A stretch of 6,147 bases of DNA. Origin: an uncultured Clostridia bacterium (GTDB taxonomy: Bacteria > Bacillota > Clostridia > Christensenellales > Borkfalkiaceae). The stretch is from NCBI GenBank assembly GCA_934249265.1, contig CAKQKQ010000097.1:1-6147 (forward strand), in the 5' to 3' direction. Under the pieces are notes generated by a model. It was not told where the DNA came from. It made no database searches and saw only the letters and a list, made by a program, of their open reading frames with translations. Below, one piece after another: positions 5,517 through 6,147 of this stretch; the first letter of the stretch is position 1, and every line of letters starts with the position of its first letter. The position numbers were made by a program, and so were the translations under genes.

Positions 5517-6147
5517 AAACAAACCTAATAATTTGACCGTCGTCTTTATCCAAAAGTTTCATCGTTGCGCGGCGGCGACGAATTCTCTTTTGCATAATAG
5601 CCTTAAAGCCTAAAAGTTGTATCGTGATAAGCGGAGTCATCGCGACCATTGCGACAATACCGTAAGCGTAATTCATTACGCTGTCAACACCGTGCAAACT
5701 TACGCACGCGCCTATCGCGAATTGCAATATAAAGCCCGTAGTGAGCGGTCCTGAAGCCACGCCGCCCGAGTCGAACGCGATCGCCGTATATATGGACGGA
5801 ACGAAAAACGACAACCCGAGAGAAAGCAAATACCCCGGAACGAGATAATATAAAATGCTGAATTTATAAATTATACGAATAACCGACAACGCTATCGCAA
5901 TACCGATACCCGTCGTCAACGCAATCATCATCGACCTTTTGCTTACCATGCCGTTGGTTATTTCTTCTACTTGGCTGTTTAAAAGTCTTACCGCCGGTTC
6001 TGCCATTACGACGAGGAAACCTATCACAAAGCCTAAAATTATAATAACGGCTTTATTTCCCGTTGCAAGTTGATGACCGAGCGAATAACCTATCGACATA
6101 AAGCCGGCGTTTACCGCCGTTAAAAATACGATAAGTCCAACGTATGT
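5515..6147 (-). CDS. DUF1538 family membrane protein, C-terminal part, 5' end outside the window
   Basis: The frame is open from the window edge (first full codon 6147-6145) to TAA at 5517-5515, giving 210 residues. An internal ATG at 6099 is not the start, because conserved-looking sequence (FLTAVNAGF) continues upstream of it in frame. The protein is multi-pass, with several hydrophobic segments around 1-16, 33-49, 73-93, 98-116, 135-150 and 160-182. Motifs typical of DUF1538 are AEPAV (49-53) followed by a polar VEE stretch, AFDSGGVASGP (124-134) and VAMTPLITIQLLG (168-180). The tail KRIRRRR (187-193) suggests a cytoplasmic C-terminus by the positive-inside rule. DUF1538 proteins are predicted transporters without, to my knowledge, a firmly assigned substrate, and they are often encoded beside P-II genes, as here with two. 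The family also occurs as tandem-domain proteins of about twice this length, so the missing part could be short or a whole first repeat. Confidence 0.85.
   Translation of the reverse strand, partial: TYVGLIVFLTAVNAGFMSIGYSLGHQLATGNKAVIIILGFVIGFLVVMAEPAVRLLNSQVEEITNGMVSKRSMMIALTTGIGIAIALSVIRIIYKFSILYYLVPGYLLSLGLSFFVPSIYTAIAFDSGGVASGPLTTGFILQFAIGACVSLHGVDSVMNYAYGIVAMVAMTPLITIQLLGFKAIMQKRIRRRRATMKLLDKDDGQIIRFV

Noticed and set aside
5505..5522. Upstream TTG start (5522-5520) adding six residues to the first P-II-like protein
   Set aside because: It overlaps the DUF1538 stop and has no ribosome site, whereas ATG 5504 has AAGGAGG at ideal spacing.
6097..6099. ATG at 6099 as the start of the DUF1538 gene
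   Set aside because: The frame stays open to the window edge and encodes a typical membrane segment (VFLTAVNAGF) upstream of it, so it is an internal Met.

Overview
All recognisable genes in this window lie on the minus strand, so they read from high to low coordinates. The proteins suggest a low-to-moderate-GC, Gram-positive-type bacterium, most likely an uncultivated Clostridia-like Bacillota. The reasons are strong AAGGAGG-type ribosome sites, a DnaE with an intact PHP domain and a QMSLF clamp motif, a Na/Pi cotransporter, and a DUF1538/P-II cluster. UGA is used as a stop, so the code looks standard. The taxonomic assignment is inference from protein character, not from a marker gene.

Layout in transcription order. 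(1) 6147-5515: C-terminal part of a DUF1538 multi-pass membrane protein, cut by the window edge. (2) 5504-5124: a small P-II-like protein. (3) 5122-4772: a second, clearer P-II family protein. These three are packed with gaps of 10 and 1 nt and form one operon, probably a membrane transporter with two small trimeric nucleotide-sensing regulators. (4) 4771-4524: a non-coding gap with a candidate dnaE promoter and a nearly perfect 40-nt palindrome. (5) 4523-945: a complete dnaE, the DNA polymerase III alpha subunit of 1192 residues. It keeps all the polymerase motifs, all nine expected PHP metal ligands and a beta-clamp binding motif. (6) 944-801: a small hairpin, a strong rho-independent terminator for dnaE, and a candidate promoter for the next gene. 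(7) 800-1: N-terminal 266 residues of a Na+/phosphate cotransporter, cut by the window edge.

The genes fall into three transcription units: the DUF1538/P-II operon, dnaE, and the phosphate transporter. Nothing directly links dnaE to its neighbours. The parts most worth a second look are the DUF1538 plus twin P-II module, whose P-II proteins lack a normal T-loop, the predicted proofreading-competent PHP domain of DnaE, and two palindromes flanking dnaE that share the core ATACGTAT. No RNA gene, CRISPR array, insertion sequence or integrase was seen.
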